Origin: RPQJ01 sp963748985
GTDB taxonomy: Bacteria; Pseudomonadota; Gammaproteobacteria; Steroidobacterales; Steroidobacteraceae
Length of the DNA: 64,000 nucleotides
NCBI GenBank assembly: GCA_963748985.1
Contig: CAVVKQ010000014.1
Coordinates: forward strand, 1 to 64,000
Direction: 5' to 3'
Position 1 is the first letter of the stretch. Each line of letters opens with the position of its first letter. A program made the translations under genes and the position numbers. The notes beneath the pieces were generated by a model. The model did not search any database. It was not told the DNA's origin and was given only the letters and a program-made list of their open reading frames with translations. Positions 49,696 through 59,524 of the stretch are shown here, piece by piece.

Positions 49696-50349
49696 ATGAT
49701 TCGACGCGTGGCAACAGCGCTGGCCGGCGCCGCGGTGCTCGCTGCATCGGCAGGCTGCGCTTACCAGGAATCGTTCGGGCTGCCGGACCTGGCACCGCGC
49801 GGCGCAGCTCCTGGCGCGCAGGTCTACCCGAGCTACGGGTACGGGTACGGCTATGGCTCCAGCTACCCCAACGGTTACCAGCCGGGCCACGGCAACGTTT
49901 ACGGCTATCCCAACCCCTGGTACGCCGCGCAGGGGCCGTATCTCTACGGCTACGGTTACGCGTACAACAACTATCCGCGCTACGTCGTCGTGCCCTGTGC
50001 CGACAGTAATCGCGATGGCCATTGCGACACGCAGCCGCCGAGGCAGCACCACGACCGCGACCCGCGCGGCCACGACAATGAAGACCATCCGGTTCCACCT
50101 CACCGCGGTGACCGCGGCGAAGTACCGCGCGTGAGGAACGGCAACGGTCGCGACGTTGCGCCGAACGCTCAACGGCGAGCGGCGCCTGTTCCCACACCTG
50201 TCCTCCAGCAACCTGCGCAGCTTCGGCCAGAAACCCGCCGCACGACGCCAGCGGAAGCGGCGGGTCAGCGGGGACCTCGCGCAGGCAGCGGACGCGCATC
50301 CACGACCGGCAACGACGTCGTGTCGGCGCCTCCCACGCAAGAACCCTGA
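49696..50349 (+). CDS. Tyr/Gly-rich lipoprotein of unknown function
   Basis: The 217-residue protein starts MIRRVATALAGAAVLAASAG followed by Cys21, a clear lipobox. Residues about 40-95 are dominated by Tyr, Gly, Pro and Asn (YPSYGYGYGYGSSYPNGYQP). A short calcium-loop-like DSNRDGHCDTQ follows, then a His/Asp/Arg-rich and finally Pro/Ala/Arg-rich tail. It looks intrinsically disordered. I do not recognise a family. It lies 33 bp upstream of the flavoprotein gene, on the same strand. Confidence 0.65.
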   Translation: MIRRVATALAGAAVLAASAGCAYQESFGLPDLAPRGAAPGAQVYPSYGYGYGYGSSYPNGYQPGHGNVYGYPNPWYAAQGPYLYGYGYAYNNYPRYVVVPCADSNRDGHCDTQPPRQHHDRDPRGHDNEDHPVPPHRGDRGEVPRVRNGNGRDVAPNAQRRAAPVPTPVLQQPAQLRPETRRTTPAEAAGQRGPRAGSGRASTTGNDVVSAPPTQEP

Positions 50350-50382
50350 GTCCCCGGGGGTATCCTCGTCGATAATGGCTCG

Positions 50383-52023
50383 ATGACGACGCCTGCGAGG
50401 AAAAAGAGCCTACAGCCCAGCACGCTTCGCATTGGTCACCGCTATCGGCCCTCACGGCTCAATGGCCCCTACGACGCGCTGGTCATCGGCTCCGGCATTG
50501 GCGGCCTGACCACGGCTGCGCTCCTGTCCGAACTCGGCTGGCGCGTCGCGGTGCTCGAGCAGCACTACACGGCCGGCGGCGCCACGCACAGCTACGAGCG
50601 CAATGGTTACGAGTGGGACGTCGGCGTGCATTACATCGGCGACATGGGCGGCGCCACGATGTCGCGCCGACTCATGGATTTCCTGACGCAGGGCAAGGTT
50701 CAGTGGGCGCCCATGGACGCACACTACGATCGCTTCTTTATTGGCGACCGAACCTACGATGCAGTCGCGGGCAGCGCCGAGTTTCGCGACAATCTGCTCG
50801 CGCACTTTCCGCGCGAGGCCGCTGCGATCGATCGCTACCTCGAACTGCTGCGCGAGGTCGCGCGCGGCATGCGCACGTTCACGCTGGATCGAACGCTGCC
50901 GGCATGGGCTGCGACGCTGGCAGGGCCGATCCTCCGGCGTCGCTTGCCCCGCAGTTTCCAGCGCACGACATGGGAAGTTCTCTCAGAACTGACTTCCGAC
51001 CCTGAACTGATCGCGGTACTGACCGGCCAGTGGGGCGACCTGGGGTTGCCGCCGAAGCGATCGTCGTTCGTGGTGCAGGCGATGATCGCGCGGCATTACA
51101 TGCACGGGGGCTTCTACCCCGTGGGTGGTGCGTGGCGCATCGGCGAGGCGATCCTGCCCCGCATCCGCGCCACTGGTGGCGAAGTGTTCACGTACGCGCG
51201 CGTCGATGAAGTGCTGCTGCGCGACGGCAAGGTGAGCGGCGTGCGCATGGCGGACGGTCACGTAATCGACTGCAAGGTCGTGATTTCGGACGCTGGAGCA
51301 ATCAACACCTTCACCAGGCTGCTGCCACAGCAGACGGTGCAGGAACACGGCTACGACAACCTGCTCAAAACGGTGAAACCAAGCATCGGCCACCTGGGCG
51401 TTTACATCGGGCTGCAGGGAACGGCGCAGGACCTCGGCTTGCCGAAGACCAACTACTGGATCTACCCGGGCGGCAACGATTACGACGGCGCGCTCGACCG
51501 CTTCCTGCAGGATCCGCACGGTCCGTTTCCGGTCGTGTACCTGTCGTTTCCTTCGGCGAAAGATCCCTCGTTCGAACGGCGTCATCCAGGTCGTTCGACG
51601 ATCGAGATCGTGGCGCCCGCGCCTTACGAAATCTTCGAGCAATGGGCGGGCGGCACCTGGGGCAAGCGCGGCGACGATTACGACGCACTGAAGCAATCCT
51701 ATGGCGTACGCCTGCTCGAGCATCTTTACGACAAGGTGCCGCAGGTGCGCGGGCGCGTCGATTACTGGGAAGTGTCGACTCCCCTGTCGATGCAGCACTT
51801 CTGTGGCTACGGTCGCGGCGAACTCTACGGGCTCGACCACGATCCCGAACGCTTCCGGCAGGACTGGTTGCGACCGCGCACCCGCATCAAGGGGCTCTGG
51901 CTCACCGGGCAGGACGTGATGTCGTGCGGCGTTGCCGGCGCCATGATGGGCGGGATGGCGTCTGCGGCCGCGATCGCGGGACCGCGGCGCATGATCCCCG
52001 TGATGAAGAGGATCTTCGGCTGA
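50383..52023 (+). CDS. FAD-dependent oxidoreductase, retinol saturase/phytoene desaturase-like
   Basis: The 546-residue protein has the dinucleotide motif DALVIGSGIGGLTTAALLSE (residues 31-50) and LEQHYTAGGATHSYERNGYE. The end motif is GLWLTGQDVMSCGVAGAMMG. This belongs to the CrtI/retinol-saturase (all-trans-retinol 13,14-reductase) group. Bacterial members act on carotenoid-like or other polyunsaturated lipids as desaturases, isomerases or saturases. No carotenoid genes accompany it, so the substrate is open. The stop is followed closely by the convergent cytochrome gene. Confidence 0.88.
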   Translation: MTTPARKKSLQPSTLRIGHRYRPSRLNGPYDALVIGSGIGGLTTAALLSELGWRVAVLEQHYTAGGATHSYERNGYEWDVGVHYIGDMGGATMSRRLMDFLTQGKVQWAPMDAHYDRFFIGDRTYDAVAGSAEFRDNLLAHFPREAAAIDRYLELLREVARGMRTFTLDRTLPAWAATLAGPILRRRLPRSFQRTTWEVLSELTSDPELIAVLTGQWGDLGLPPKRSSFVVQAMIARHYMHGGFYPVGGAWRIGEAILPRIRATGGEVFTYARVDEVLLRDGKVSGVRMADGHVIDCKVVISDAGAINTFTRLLPQQTVQEHGYDNLLKTVKPSIGHLGVYIGLQGTAQDLGLPKTNYWIYPGGNDYDGALDRFLQDPHGPFPVVYLSFPSAKDPSFERRHPGRSTIEIVAPAPYEIFEQWAGGTWGKRGDDYDALKQSYGVRLLEHLYDKVPQVRGRVDYWEVSTPLSMQHFCGYGRGELYGLDHDPERFRQDWLRPRTRIKGLWLTGQDVMSCGVAGAMMGGMASAAAIAGPRRMIPVMKRIFG

Positions 52024-52047
52024 ATCCTGCCAGAGACTGCGTTACCG

Positions 52048-52530
52048 CTATTTCTCCGGGCCACTCGGCATCGTCCACTCCCCGGTCTGCGTGTTGAGCT
52101 TGTGGCAACTCATGCAGTCGCTCTTGTACGTCGTCACGTAGGCATTGTTCGTGCCACCGACGAGGTGCACCAGGTGCAGCAGGCTTGAAAATGGCGGTGC
52201 CTTCTTCGAGCCGGTGTCATGGCAATCGAGGCACGCACCCGGGATGTCCTCGAGCGAGTCGTCCGCGGCGGGATGCTTGCCCTTCAGCGTGAGTCCCGCT
52301 GGTGCACTGGCCTTGCTCTTCGCAAGCAGGCCGGGCTCGATCTTTCCAGCCGTCCATTGCTGGAGGACAACACTCAAGCGCCCGTCCTTGCCCTTGCCTT
52401 TGTCGAGCACGTGGCAACTCACGCAGCCATTCGGGTAGGGATCGACCGCCGTGCTGCCGACCGTCGGCAGGACGCACAGCGTCGTGACCAGCAGGGACGC
52501 AACCAGCAGCTTCCGGGAATGAATGCTCAT
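52048..52530 (-). CDS. Triheme c-type cytochrome
   Basis: From the ATG at 52530, with GAGGTGAG upstream, the product is 160 residues. A Sec signal ends near VGSTAVDP, and three heme-binding motifs follow: GCVSCH (residues 35-40), ACLDCH and DCMSCH. His-rich spacing (LLHLVHLVGG) may supply distal ligands. Such small multiheme cytochromes pass electrons in the periplasm. It shares the strand with the downstream-oriented dipeptidase gene but no redox partner gene is adjacent, so its partner is unknown. Confidence 0.85.
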   Translation of the reverse strand: MSIHSRKLLVASLLVTTLCVLPTVGSTAVDPYPNGCVSCHVLDKGKGKDGRLSVVLQQWTAGKIEPGLLAKSKASAPAGLTLKGKHPAADDSLEDIPGACLDCHDTGSKKAPPFSSLLHLVHLVGGTNNAYVTTYKSDCMSCHKLNTQTGEWTMPSGPEK

Positions 52531-52552
52531 GTCGCTCACCTCATATCTGACT

Positions 52553-53881
52553 TTACGGGTGGGGCTCAACCTTCAGCTGCGCCTCAGACGGCGGTCGCGC
52601 CGCCTGGAGCCTCGTCGCAACCTGCTCGGCTCGTTCCATCACTCGCAACACGTTCAATCCTGCGAGCTTCGCGACGTCCGCATCCGACCATCCCCGACGC
52701 ATCATTTCCGCCAGCAACGCCGGATACCGGTCGACTGCTTCCAGGCCCTGCGGTGTCGCGGGAATGCCGTCGAAGTCGGAGCCGATGCCGACGTGGTCGA
52801 TTCCGGCAATCCTGCGGATGTGTTCGATGTGATCGGCGACTTCTGCCAGGGTCACGATCGGCTTCGGATGCGCTTTCTCCCAGGCTTCAAGTGCTGCTTT
52901 CGCCTTCTCAGGCTGGCCGATGTACAGACCCGCATACGGCGGAGAGTTGTAGCGTGTCTGCTCGGCAGCGTAATCCGCCTCCCACTGATTCGCGGCCTCG
53001 GAGACGTAAGCCGGATAGAAATTCACCATCACCACGCCACCGTTCTTCGCCACCAGCCGCAGGACGTCGTCAGATACGTTGCGCGGGTGACTGTTGATTG
53101 CCCGTGCCGAGGAATGGGAAAAGATCACCGGCGCTTCGGTGACCGCGAGCACGGCCTTCATCCCCTCTGGCGAGACATGGCTCAGGTCGATGAGCATGCC
53201 CAGCCGGTTCATTTCCCTGACGACCTCCAGGCCGAATGGCGTCAGACCCTTATGCGTCGGCGTGTCGGTTGCTGCGTCGGCCCAGTCGGTGGTCCGGGTG
53301 TGCGTCAGCGTCATGTAGCGCGCACCCAGGTCGTACATCGACCGTAACGTCGCCAGCGAGTTGTTGATCGAGTGCCCGCCTTCGAGGCCGATCAGCGACG
53401 CGATCTTTCCCGATCGATGAATGCGACGAATGTCTGCCGCCGTGTATGCCATCTGGAAATCGGCGGGATACGTCGCAACCATCCGCTTGACGAGATCGAT
53501 CTGCTCGAGCGTCGCCTGGACCGCGTCATTGCCCTTGAGCTCCGTCGGCACCCAGACCGACCAGAACTGCCCCCCCACGCGACCTGCGCGCAGTCGCGGA
53601 ATGTCCGTCATCATGGCTGCGCCGCCTTCCGGCACGGGAAGTTTCGCCGTATCCGAGCGCAGATCGATCGCGGCCAGGTGACCCTTCGATCGATCACGCA
53701 ATTCCCACGGCAGGTCGTTGTGACCATCGATGAGCGGCGTTGCTGCGAGCACCCGGTCCACTCGGGCGGCAAAGTCGTCGGCTGCGTCGACCACGCCCGG
53801 GACTGCGACCAGGATACCCAGCACTGCCACTGCGACGGCGTGACGCCCGGGTCGTCGAACCACGAAGGAAAGCCTGGGCAT
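52553..53881 (-). CDS. Membrane/renal-type dipeptidase (peptidase M19)
   Basis: The 442-residue protein has a signal peptide ending VPGVVDAADD, so it is periplasmic. The first metal motif is LIDGHNDLPWEL (HxD), followed by SLIGLEGGHSINNSL, MLIDLSHVSPEGM, VIFSHSSARAINSHPRN and HVGIGSDFDG, all M19 signatures. These zinc enzymes cleave dipeptides, including D-amino-acid forms, and could serve nutrient uptake or cell-wall recycling. It lies 22 bp upstream of the cytochrome gene on the same strand, which may be chance. Confidence 0.93.
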   Translation of the reverse strand: MPRLSFVVRRPGRHAVAVAVLGILVAVPGVVDAADDFAARVDRVLAATPLIDGHNDLPWELRDRSKGHLAAIDLRSDTAKLPVPEGGAAMMTDIPRLRAGRVGGQFWSVWVPTELKGNDAVQATLEQIDLVKRMVATYPADFQMAYTAADIRRIHRSGKIASLIGLEGGHSINNSLATLRSMYDLGARYMTLTHTRTTDWADAATDTPTHKGLTPFGLEVVREMNRLGMLIDLSHVSPEGMKAVLAVTEAPVIFSHSSARAINSHPRNVSDDVLRLVAKNGGVVMVNFYPAYVSEAANQWEADYAAEQTRYNSPPYAGLYIGQPEKAKAALEAWEKAHPKPIVTLAEVADHIEHIRRIAGIDHVGIGSDFDGIPATPQGLEAVDRYPALLAEMMRRGWSDADVAKLAGLNVLRVMERAEQVATRLQAARPPSEAQLKVEPHP

Positions 53882-53996
53882 TCAGTTCACCGCACCGTAA
53901 GAAGGACGCGTCAGGATAGTCGAAGCAGACGATGTCTTCATCGTCATGCAGCGACTGCGGGCCTTTGCGAACGATTGATCGAAGCCCGGATCAGGG

Positions 53997-54995
53997 TCAA
54001 CGGGTGGCTGCGCAGTATTTGCTGCGTCCACTGTTCGCCCTGAGCATGTCCACGTAGTACGCGGCCATCCCGTGTGCACGTTGTTGCTCGACCGGATCGT
54101 CAGCCAGCAAGCTCCGGATTGAGTCAACCCATTCGGAAGCGCACTCGCCCTGGGGACGGGCGGAGTCCGCGCACCCGATGAACGCTTCGAACGCAGTCTG
54201 ATAGAGCTGAAACTGCGCACGGGTCATCGGGCCGCCGTGGCCGGGAATCGCCATCTCGAACGGCATGGCCGCCACCTGCTGCAACGCGACCTTCCATCCG
54301 TCCGGACAGGCAGTGTCCAGGAACGGCGCCGGCAAGGTGACGAGATCACCGAGGACGGCCACCCGGCTGTTTTCGTCATAAAGCCAGACGTCGCCGGCCG
54401 TTGCGGCATCACGCGCAAGGTTGATTTGCAGTGGACGGCCACCCAGCGTTATCGGGCCCGAGACCGAGATCACCGTGTCGGGCCTCAGCGCCGCTCCGTT
54501 CTGGATCGTGAGCAGGTCCCCCCGAATGTCGTCACGGGTCGCCTGTGGAATCTGCGGGTCGTCGAGGTATGCGGCCGAATCCCGGACGCTCGACGGAAAG
54601 AAGTTTTCGAGTGCGCCATCGATCGCATCGCTCGCATACACCCGCAGGCCCGGGTACGCCGCACGCAGATCCGGATTGCCACTGACGTGATCCAGGTGCC
54701 AGTGCGTGTTGACGATCGCAACGATGTCTTGCTTCTGCGCGCGCGCCAGCGCAAGGATCGCCTCGCGTTGCCAGGAGTGGCGGCCCGTATCGACGACGAT
54801 CAAGCCCGTCGGGACAGCGAAGATCACCGAGTTGCCGTCGGGCTGGCGATCGGGCGGGATGCCACCAGGGACCAGCCACACTCCCGGTGCCACGTCGCGC
54901 AACGCGGGCGCAGCGACCGGGTTTGTACCTGGCCACCCGGCGGTGAAAGTCCCGAGCGCGGCCAGCGTGATCCCGATGCGAGTCCAGTGGTTCAT
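53997..54995 (-). CDS. MBL-fold metallo-hydrolase, exported
   Basis: The 332-residue protein has an N-terminal signal (MNHWTRIGITLAALGTFTAG). The metal-binding motif THWHLDHVSGNPDL (HxHxDH) is complete, VVDTGRHSWQ supplies the conserved Asp region, and the later AIPGHGG gives the next His. This resembles quinoprotein-relay/SoxH-type MBL hydrolases rather than a true beta-lactamase. Substrate unknown. It is divergent from the Nfn/Kor operon; about 170 bp separate the starts. Confidence 0.87.
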   Translation of the reverse strand: MNHWTRIGITLAALGTFTAGWPGTNPVAAPALRDVAPGVWLVPGGIPPDRQPDGNSVIFAVPTGLIVVDTGRHSWQREAILALARAQKQDIVAIVNTHWHLDHVSGNPDLRAAYPGLRVYASDAIDGALENFFPSSVRDSAAYLDDPQIPQATRDDIRGDLLTIQNGAALRPDTVISVSGPITLGGRPLQINLARDAATAGDVWLYDENSRVAVLGDLVTLPAPFLDTACPDGWKVALQQVAAMPFEMAIPGHGGPMTRAQFQLYQTAFEAFIGCADSARPQGECASEWVDSIRSLLADDPVEQQRAHGMAAYYVDMLRANSGRSKYCAATR

Positions 54996-55168
54996 GGGGT
55001 GCTCCGGCGCCCAATCCTACAACCGTTGACCGTGTAGAGACCCTGCGAGCGCTGGACAACCCGGGCATGGCGCGTTTCGCTGCGCGACCGCGTGCCCGGA
55101 TCGGCAATTACCCTGATTGTTTCGGCTGCAAGCTTCGGGCAAAACCGCAGCAGCACAGGGGGAAAAGG

Positions 55169-56060
55169 ATGAACCAGGCACGAGTTGCCGGGTACGAGGT
55201 CGTCAGCCCGGCAGGACTTCTCGGACGTTACGTTCCTGCTCGAAGTTCAACACCCGCAACTGGCCAGGGCAGCGCGCCCCGGGCAGTTCGTCATCGTCAT
55301 GGCCAGCGAGCACGGTGAGCGCATCCCGCTGACGATCGCGGACTACGATCGAGCGCGCGGGACGGTCACCCTGGTCATCCAGGCGGTCGGCAAGACCACG
55401 CGTGAATTGCAGCGCGACTGCCACGTCGGCACCCGGCTCGTTGCTCTCGTCGGTCCGATGGGTGTTCCGAGCCACATCGGCAAGGCGCGCAAGGTCCTGT
55501 GCGTGGGCGGCGGCCTGGGGGTCGCGCCGGTCTATCCACAGGCGCGGGGCTACAAGGAAAGCGGCGCGTACGTGATCGGCATCCTCGGGTTCCGCAATCG
55601 CGACCTGATGTTCTGGGAAGACAAGTTCCGCGCCACCTGCGACGAACTCATCGTCTGCACCGATGACGGTTCCGCCGGCATCAAGGGCCTGGTCACCGAG
55701 GGCATCCGGCTCGCGATATCGCAGCACCGGGACATCGACGAATGCGTCGCCATCGGCCCGCCCGTGATGATGAAGGGGTGTGCCGAAGCGACTCGCGGCA
55801 GCGGCATCCGGACGATCGTCAGCCTGAACCCGGTGATGGTGGATGGCACCGGCATGTGCGGCGGATGCCGCGTGAAGGTCGGCGACACCGTCAAGTTCGC
55901 CTGCGTCGACGGTCCCGATTTCGATGGTCATCTCGTGGACTTCGACGATCTCATGTTCCGCCTGCAGCGGTACCGCGCGACGGAGCTTGCTGCCACCGAG
56001 CGTTTCAACGAGAGCTGCCGCATGCGCAGCCTGACCGCACAGCCGGTCGTAGCGGAGTGA
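55169..56060 (+). CDS. NfnA/SudB-like FAD and [2Fe-2S] subunit, N-terminus frameshifted
   Basis: The protein has a ferredoxin-reductase FAD domain (RAARPGQFVIVMASEHGERI), an NAD-binding domain (KVLCVGGGLGVAPVYPQARG) and the C-terminal [2Fe-2S] motif GTGMCGGCRVKVGD followed by FACVDGPDFDGH. This is the architecture of NfnA, sulfide dehydrogenase beta and PyrK-like proteins. The natural start is the ATG at 55169 (MNQARVAGYEVVS), preceded by AGGGGGAAAAGG. It continues as RQDFSDVTFLLEV in the next frame, so one extra C in CCC at 55207-55209 breaks the reading. It is the first gene of the operon and partner of the next gene. Confidence 0.82.
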
Positions 56061-56067
56061 CATTGTC

Positions 56068-57591
56068 ATGCCAGGCGATGCGAGGCCGAAGAAGAAGACG
56101 ATACGGATGATCCCGCAGGCGCGCACGCCTGCCCATGAACAGGATCCCGCCGAGCGCGCCTGCAACTTCGACGAAGTGAACCTGGGTTACCTGGTCGAGG
56201 ACGCACAGCTGGAGGCGGAACGCTGCCTGATGTGCCCCGAGCAACCGTGCGTCGCGGGATGTCCCGTGGGCATCGCGATTCCCGATTTCATCCAGCGCAT
56301 CACGGCCCGCGACTATCGCGGTGCGTACGACGTCATCACCACGACGAACCTGTTGCCGGCCGTGTGCGGACGGGTGTGCCCGCAGGAAACGCAATGCGAG
56401 GGATCCTGCACGGTCGGCGACACACTCGAGCCGGTGGCCATCGGCAGGCTGGAGCGCTGGGTCGGCGACATGGCGATCCGCGAGAACTGGTCCAACGTAC
56501 CGTACATCCAGCCCAGTGGCTTCAAGGTGGGCATCGTCGGTTCCGGCCCTGCGGGCATGGCATGCGCGGCGGACATGGCCAAGGCAGGTTGCGAGGTGAC
56601 GGTGTTCGAGGCCTTCCACGAGCCGGGCGGCGTGCTGAAGTACGGCATTCCCGATTTCCGCCTGCCGAACAAGGTAGTCGATGCAGAGATTGCGAAGCTC
56701 GAGGCGCTCGGCATCCGCTTCGAGTGCAACACACTGGTCGGCCGGCTCTTCACGGTCGAGCAGATGGTCGAAGAGATGGGATTCCATGCGGTGTTCGTCG
56801 GCACCGGCGCAGGCTATCCGAGCTTCATGGGGATTCCCGGGGAATCCCTGAACGGCGTGCTCTCGGCCAACGAGCTGCTGACGCGTTGCAATCTGATGCA
56901 TGGACGGGAGTTTCCAGACTACGACACGCCATTGCAGCCGGGCAGGCGCGTGGTCGTCATCGGTGCCGGCAATACGGCGATGGATGCGCTGCGCGTCAGC
57001 CGTCGTCTCGGTGCCCTGAACGTCCGCTGTCTGTACCGGCGCAGCCGCGCCGAGGCTCCCGCTCGTGCAGAGGAGCTCCACCACGCCGAAGAGGAAGGTA
57101 TCGAATTCCATTGGCTCGCCAGCCCCGTCGAGCTGCTGGACGACGGCAAGCGCAACGTCCGCGCCGTGCGCTGCATCCGCATGACGCTCGGCGAACCGGA
57201 CGACTCCGGGCGGCGCCGTCCCGTCCCCGAAGCCGGCAGCGAGTTCGAAATCGAGGCCGACATGGTGGTCTATGCAATCGGCACCAACGCCAATCCGATC
57301 ATCGGCCAGACGTCCAAACTGAAACTCGACCAGCGCGGCTACATCGCTACGGATGCAAGCCTCGAAACGTCGATTCCAGGGGTCTTTGCTGGCGGCGACA
57401 TCGTCACGGGAGCCGCCACCGTCATCGAAGCCATGGGCGCCGGACGCCGCGCAGCCCGGGCAATGAAAGCGTTCCTGGGTTTACGCGACACCGATCATCT
57501 GTATAGCGATGCCGCGATGGATCCGGGTGCCCGAATGTTTGGCATCGATCGTGCGGAGCGTGGCTTTGCCCGCATCCGCCTGCCGAGGTGA
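56068..57591 (+). CDS. NfnB/GltD-like flavoprotein (glutamate synthase small-subunit family)
   Basis: The 507-residue protein has GGAG before its ATG. The N-terminal Fe-S domain carries CLMCPEQPCVAGCPVGIAIP and CGRVCPQETQCEGSC, together providing cysteines for two [4Fe-4S] clusters. The first FAD motif is VGIVGSGPAGMACAADMAKA, and the NADPH motif is VVVIGAGNTAMDALRVSRRL. GVFAGGDIVTGAATVIEAMG closes the fold. With the preceding NfnA-like subunit it would form an NfnAB/SudAB-type ferredoxin:NAD(P) oxidoreductase. Context argues against glutamate synthase: no gltB is nearby, while korAB follows directly. Confidence 0.88.
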   Translation: MPGDARPKKKTIRMIPQARTPAHEQDPAERACNFDEVNLGYLVEDAQLEAERCLMCPEQPCVAGCPVGIAIPDFIQRITARDYRGAYDVITTTNLLPAVCGRVCPQETQCEGSCTVGDTLEPVAIGRLERWVGDMAIRENWSNVPYIQPSGFKVGIVGSGPAGMACAADMAKAGCEVTVFEAFHEPGGVLKYGIPDFRLPNKVVDAEIAKLEALGIRFECNTLVGRLFTVEQMVEEMGFHAVFVGTGAGYPSFMGIPGESLNGVLSANELLTRCNLMHGREFPDYDTPLQPGRRVVVIGAGNTAMDALRVSRRLGALNVRCLYRRSRAEAPARAEELHHAEEEGIEFHWLASPVELLDDGKRNVRAVRCIRMTLGEPDDSGRRRPVPEAGSEFEIEADMVVYAIGTNANPIIGQTSKLKLDQRGYIATDASLETSIPGVFAGGDIVTGAATVIEAMGAGRRAARAMKAFLGLRDTDHLYSDAAMDPGARMFGIDRAERGFARIRLPR

Positions 57592-57598
57592 AATCGCC

Positions 57599-59524
57599 AT
57601 GAATGCAGTGACGCCCCTGCCCACGCGAGCCAATGTCGCCCGCATGGGTTCGGCTGCGACCGTCGCCAAACACGTGCAGACGCTCGATCAGCACGTGATC
57701 GAGATCATGAGCGACTCGGGCGAAGGCGCGCAGAAGTGCGGCCAGTCGTTTGGCACGATTGCCGCGCGCACGGGTAACGGCGTGTGGACGGTGGAGATCA
57801 TCCCGGCCGAGATTCAGCCTCCTGCGCGCAGTGTCGCGGGTGCGAGCGGCAACCGGATTCGCATCGGCTCGCACCAGATCACGAACGGCGGCGACGAGGC
57901 CGACATCGCGGTCGCTTTCAACGAGCAGGTGTTGCTGGGCAGGGTCAACGCGGGCGAACTCAAACCCGGTTGCATCGTGCTGCTGGAGAACATGTGGGCG
58001 AAGCACGACGACGCGAAGATCGCGGGTCAGTATGCGGAAACCCGCGACCGGCTCGTCGCCGAAGGCTACCGGGTCTACGAAGTTCCGATGGAGACGGAGT
58101 GTCGCGCGCTGGTCCCTGACCCGCGCAAGGGCAAGAACATGTTCGTGCTCGGGATGCTCTGCAACATCTACAGCCTCGACATGGATCTGGCACGGGACCA
58201 GATCGCGTTCATTTTCGGCAAGAAGGATGCGAAGGTCATCGCGTCCAACGTGGCTTTGCTCGAAGCCGGCTGGCAATGGGCCGAGTCGAATCTCGATTTC
58301 AAGTACCGGGTGCCCGCGGTCAAGGCGACGGTGCCGCAGGTCGTCATCAACGGCAACACGGCCGTCGCGCTCGGTGTGCTCGCCTCGGGCATGGACATCT
58401 GCGCGATGTACCCCATCACCCCGGCGACGTCCGCTTCGCACTACCTCAGCGACGTGTTCGAACGCGCGGGTGGCATCGTGCACCAGGCCGAGGACGAGAT
58501 CGCGGCATGCGCCTTCGCCATTGGCGCCTCCTACACGGGCAAGGTCGCCGTGACGATCACCTCCGGGCCGGGCTACTCGCTGAAGCAGGAAGGACTGGGT
58601 CTCGCCGTCATGGCGGAAATCCCGCTCGTCGTCGTCAACGTGCAGCGCGGAGGCCCGAGCACGGGCCAGCCAACGAAAGTCGAGCAGGGCGACCTGCTCA
58701 CCGTCATGTTCGGCAGTCACGGCGACGCGCCCAAGGTCGTCCTGGCGCCAGGCACGATCGAGGACTGCTTCTATTCGATGATCACGGCGCGACGACTCGC
58801 GGAAACCTTCAACATGGTCGTCGTCGTGCTGTCGGATGCAAGCCTCGCGACGGCGCAGCAACCGTTCCCGCGTCCGCAATTCTCCACGGAATGGCTCGCG
58901 CCGCCGGTCGACCAGAATCCGGTGCCGGACGGTGTCAAACCTTACGACTGGGATCCGGTCACTGGTCTCAGCCGGCGCTTCGTCCCAGGGCAGCCGAACG
59001 GCATGCACACCCTGACCGGCCTGGCGCACGATCGCAGCAGTCGTGTCGCCTACGACCCGGAGATCAACGAACAGGGAATGCGTGCACGCAGCATGAAGCT
59101 CGCGACGCTGCAGAAGACTCTCACGCCGCCTCCGGTGTTTGGCGAGCGCGAGGGCGAGCTGCTCGTGGTCGGCTGGGGCGGCACGAAGGGCGCCATCGAG
59201 GAAGCCGTGGCGCGGCTGCGCGGCGAAGGTCACCGCGTCTCCTCCACGCACCTGACCTTCCTGCAACCAATGCAGCCCGGCATCGGTGAAATCCTGCGGG
59301 GCTTCCGCCAGGTCATCACCGTCGAAGGCAACTGGGCCGACGATCCGCGCGATCCATTGATCGACGAATCCAATCGCCGTTACTCCGCGCTCGCCATGCT
59401 GTTGCGGTCGCGCTACCTCGTCGACGTCGACTGCTGGACCGAGGTGCGCGGCCGGCCGATCAAGCCGGGAACGGTCTATGCCGAGCTGCGTGGACGCCTG
59501 GCTCACCTGGAGACTTCGCGATGA
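57599..59524 (+). CDS. korA: 2-oxoacid:ferredoxin oxidoreductase, fused gamma-alpha subunit (KorA-type)
   Basis: From the ATG at 57599, preceded by GAGGTGA, the product is 641 residues. The N-terminal gamma domain reads IMSDSGEGAQKCGQSFGTIA and ITNGGDEADIAVAFNEQVLL. The alpha pyrimidine domain has DICAMYPITPATSASHYLSD and VQRGGPSTGQPTKVEQGDL, a strong KorA/PorA signature. The enzyme decarboxylates a 2-oxoacid, likely 2-oxoglutarate, to the acyl-CoA with reduction of ferredoxin, or the reverse. It overlaps korB by four bases. The substrate is inferred from the two-subunit architecture, not proven. Confidence 0.88.
   Translation: MNAVTPLPTRANVARMGSAATVAKHVQTLDQHVIEIMSDSGEGAQKCGQSFGTIAARTGNGVWTVEIIPAEIQPPARSVAGASGNRIRIGSHQITNGGDEADIAVAFNEQVLLGRVNAGELKPGCIVLLENMWAKHDDAKIAGQYAETRDRLVAEGYRVYEVPMETECRALVPDPRKGKNMFVLGMLCNIYSLDMDLARDQIAFIFGKKDAKVIASNVALLEAGWQWAESNLDFKYRVPAVKATVPQVVINGNTAVALGVLASGMDICAMYPITPATSASHYLSDVFERAGGIVHQAEDEIAACAFAIGASYTGKVAVTITSGPGYSLKQEGLGLAVMAEIPLVVVNVQRGGPSTGQPTKVEQGDLLTVMFGSHGDAPKVVLAPGTIEDCFYSMITARRLAETFNMVVVVLSDASLATAQQPFPRPQFSTEWLAPPVDQNPVPDGVKPYDWDPVTGLSRRFVPGQPNGMHTLTGLAHDRSSRVAYDPEINEQGMRARSMKLATLQKTLTPPPVFGEREGELLVVGWGGTKGAIEEAVARLRGEGHRVSSTHLTFLQPMQPGIGEILRGFRQVITVEGNWADDPRDPLIDESNRRYSALAMLLRSRYLVDVDCWTEVRGRPIKPGTVYAELRGRLAHLETSR

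Noticed and set aside
53997..54995. Metallo-beta-lactamase resistance gene
   Set aside because: Only the general MBL fold motifs are shown; this exported type is more like quinoprotein-relay or SoxH-type hydrolases.
56068..57591. Glutamate synthase small subunit (gltD)
   Set aside because: The sequence belongs to the same family, but there is no gltB nearby and the neighbours are an NfnA-like subunit and korAB, so an NfnB-like role fits better.
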